Assembly: GCA_038209155.1 (NCBI GenBank)
Contig: JBBQYA010000002.1
Span: 5,652-69,651, forward strand
Length of the DNA stretch: 64,000 nt
DNA from: JBBQYA01 sp038209155
Lineage (GTDB): Bacteria; Bacteroidota; Bacteroidia; Sphingobacteriales; Sphingobacteriaceae
Direction: 5' to 3'
Part shown: piece by piece, positions 63,299 through 64,000 of the stretch
How positions within the stretch are numbered: the first letter of the stretch is position 1
How the letters are laid out: every line of letters starts with the position of its first letter
Notes under the pieces: model-generated
Told to the model about the DNA's origin: nothing
The model's database searches: none
The model's input: the letters and a program-made list of their open reading frames with translations, nothing else
Made by a program: the position numbers and the translations under genes

Positions 63299-64000
63299 TT
63301 AAAAACTGACTAAAGCATTCAGATTCCATTCTTTTACCTCATCTACAGAAACTTTGCCTTCGTAAATGGCTTTTCCCACCACCACAGATTCTACTTTTGC
63401 TTGTTGCAAATCTTTAATGTCTTCCATAGAGCTGATTCCTCCAGAAGCAATTAGTTTAATAAAAGGACTATGATCCATTAGTTTTTTATATAAAGAAACA
63501 CCGCTGCCGCCCATTCTACCATCTTTTTCTATATCTGTGCATAGAAATCTAAAATAACCAAGAGATGTACACTTATCAATATAATCTTGAAGTTTTATGG
63601 GCGAAGATTCCATCCAACCGCCGTATTTTATCACCTCGTCCAGCACATCTATTGCGATCACAACTTGATCAGAACATTGATCTTTTCCACAAATTTCTTT
63701 ACTCAATTCTTCCAAAAAACCTGGATTAGTTAATGCCATGGTTCCTACAATTATCCGCTGAAAACCAAGATCAATTAACTCTTTAACCTTGTCTATACTT
63801 CTAATTCCACCTCCATACTGTACTTTTATATCACCTCTTTTGATGGCTTTCATTACATAATCTTGGTTTGAGAAATCGCCTTTTGCACCATTTAAATCAA
63901 TGATATGGACAAAATCTGTACCCTTAGAAGAGAAGATGTCAAGCATATCGTTTACAGAAACATCGTAAACTGTAGCTTGATCATAGTCGCCTCCACGAAG
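63299..64000 (-). CDS. hisA: Phosphoribosylformimino-AICAR isomerase HisA, 5' end outside the window
   Basis: TIM-barrel isomerase of histidine biosynthesis (ProFAR to PRFAR). The window edge reads LRGGDYDQATVYDVSVND in frame with the rest, matching the family segment after VRL, so the first about 15 codons lie outside. Further in: VHIIDLNGAKGD, VQYGGGIRS, VIAIDVLDEVIKYGG, CTDIEKDGRMGGSGV, LIASGGISS and VVGKAIYEGK. The internal ATG at 63946 is not the start. Confidence 0.95.
   Translation of the reverse strand, partial: LRGGDYDQATVYDVSVNDMLDIFSSKGTDFVHIIDLNGAKGDFSNQDYVMKAIKRGDIKVQYGGGIRSIDKVKELIDLGFQRIIVGTMALTNPGFLEELSKEICGKDQCSDQVVIAIDVLDEVIKYGGWMESSPIKLQDYIDKCTSLGYFRFLCTDIEKDGRMGGSGVSLYKKLMDHSPFIKLIASGGISSMEDIKDLQQAKVESVVVGKAIYEGKVSVDEVKEWNLNALVSF

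Overview
The window is a low-GC (roughly one third G+C), gene-dense chromosomal segment from a member of the Bacteroidota. The phylum call rests on several independent signs: PorT encoded directly after ubiE, type IX secretion (T9SS) C-terminal sorting domains, TonB-dependent receptors with an N-terminal carboxypeptidase-regulatory-like domain, a DUF4249 lipoprotein, an HU-CCDC81/SPOR protein, the nadK-uppS-bamA-ompH-ompH-murI block, few Shine-Dalgarno sequences, and repeated TAnnTTTG (-7) boxes in front of genes. Class and order cannot be fixed from the sequence. I see no rRNA, tRNA, CRISPR array, insertion sequence or phage gene.

Region 1 (1-9.8 kb): a LysE-type transporter cut by the window edge, a T9SS-tagged cupredoxin-like protein that lacks copper ligands, a large soluble hybrid histidine kinase, a Kup potassium transporter, an APC amino-acid permease and a PAP2 phosphatase. 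Region 2 (9.8-25.1 kb) is mostly housekeeping: an M3 peptidase, a structured intergenic element that may be an RNA, a UbiA-type prenyltransferase, EngB, then ubiE-porT-SDR-yqeY, an alpha/beta hydrolase, and the envelope block CBS protein-nadK-DUF6089-uppS-bamA-two Skp/OmpH chaperones-murI, which joins isoprenoid carrier supply, outer-membrane protein assembly and peptidoglycan precursor supply.

Region 3 (25.1-30 kb) carries the oddest gene: an ECF sigma factor cut inside region 4 and joined in frame to the C-terminal half of an outer-membrane surface-repeat (LA_2272-like) protein. It lies upstream of a TonB-dependent receptor/DUF4249 pair. Region 4 (30-41 kb, minus strand) holds an AI-2E-type permease, folC, a TonB/ExbD/ExbB energy module, an HU-CCDC81/SPOR protein, an uncharacterised outer-membrane barrel and a 1011-residue TPR protein. 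Region 5 (41-53.4 kb) has a T9SS-tagged secreted protein, a TonB-dependent receptor, pyrB-pyrR, and a tight four-gene operon (lipoprotein, TonB-dependent receptor, PorV/PorQ-like barrel, beta-propeller lipoprotein) of unknown substrate.

Region 6 (53.9-64 kb): grpE-dnaJ, an operon of two small proteins plus FtsE and a TlpA-like thioredoxin, a LuxC-like acyl-CoA reductase divergent from a 2[4Fe-4S] ferredoxin, an NlpC/P60 hydrolase, a stand-alone LytTR regulator followed by a duplicated barrel gene whose second copy is frameshifted and preceded by a stranded T9SS sorting-domain tail, a WD40 protein, and hisA running off the window edge.
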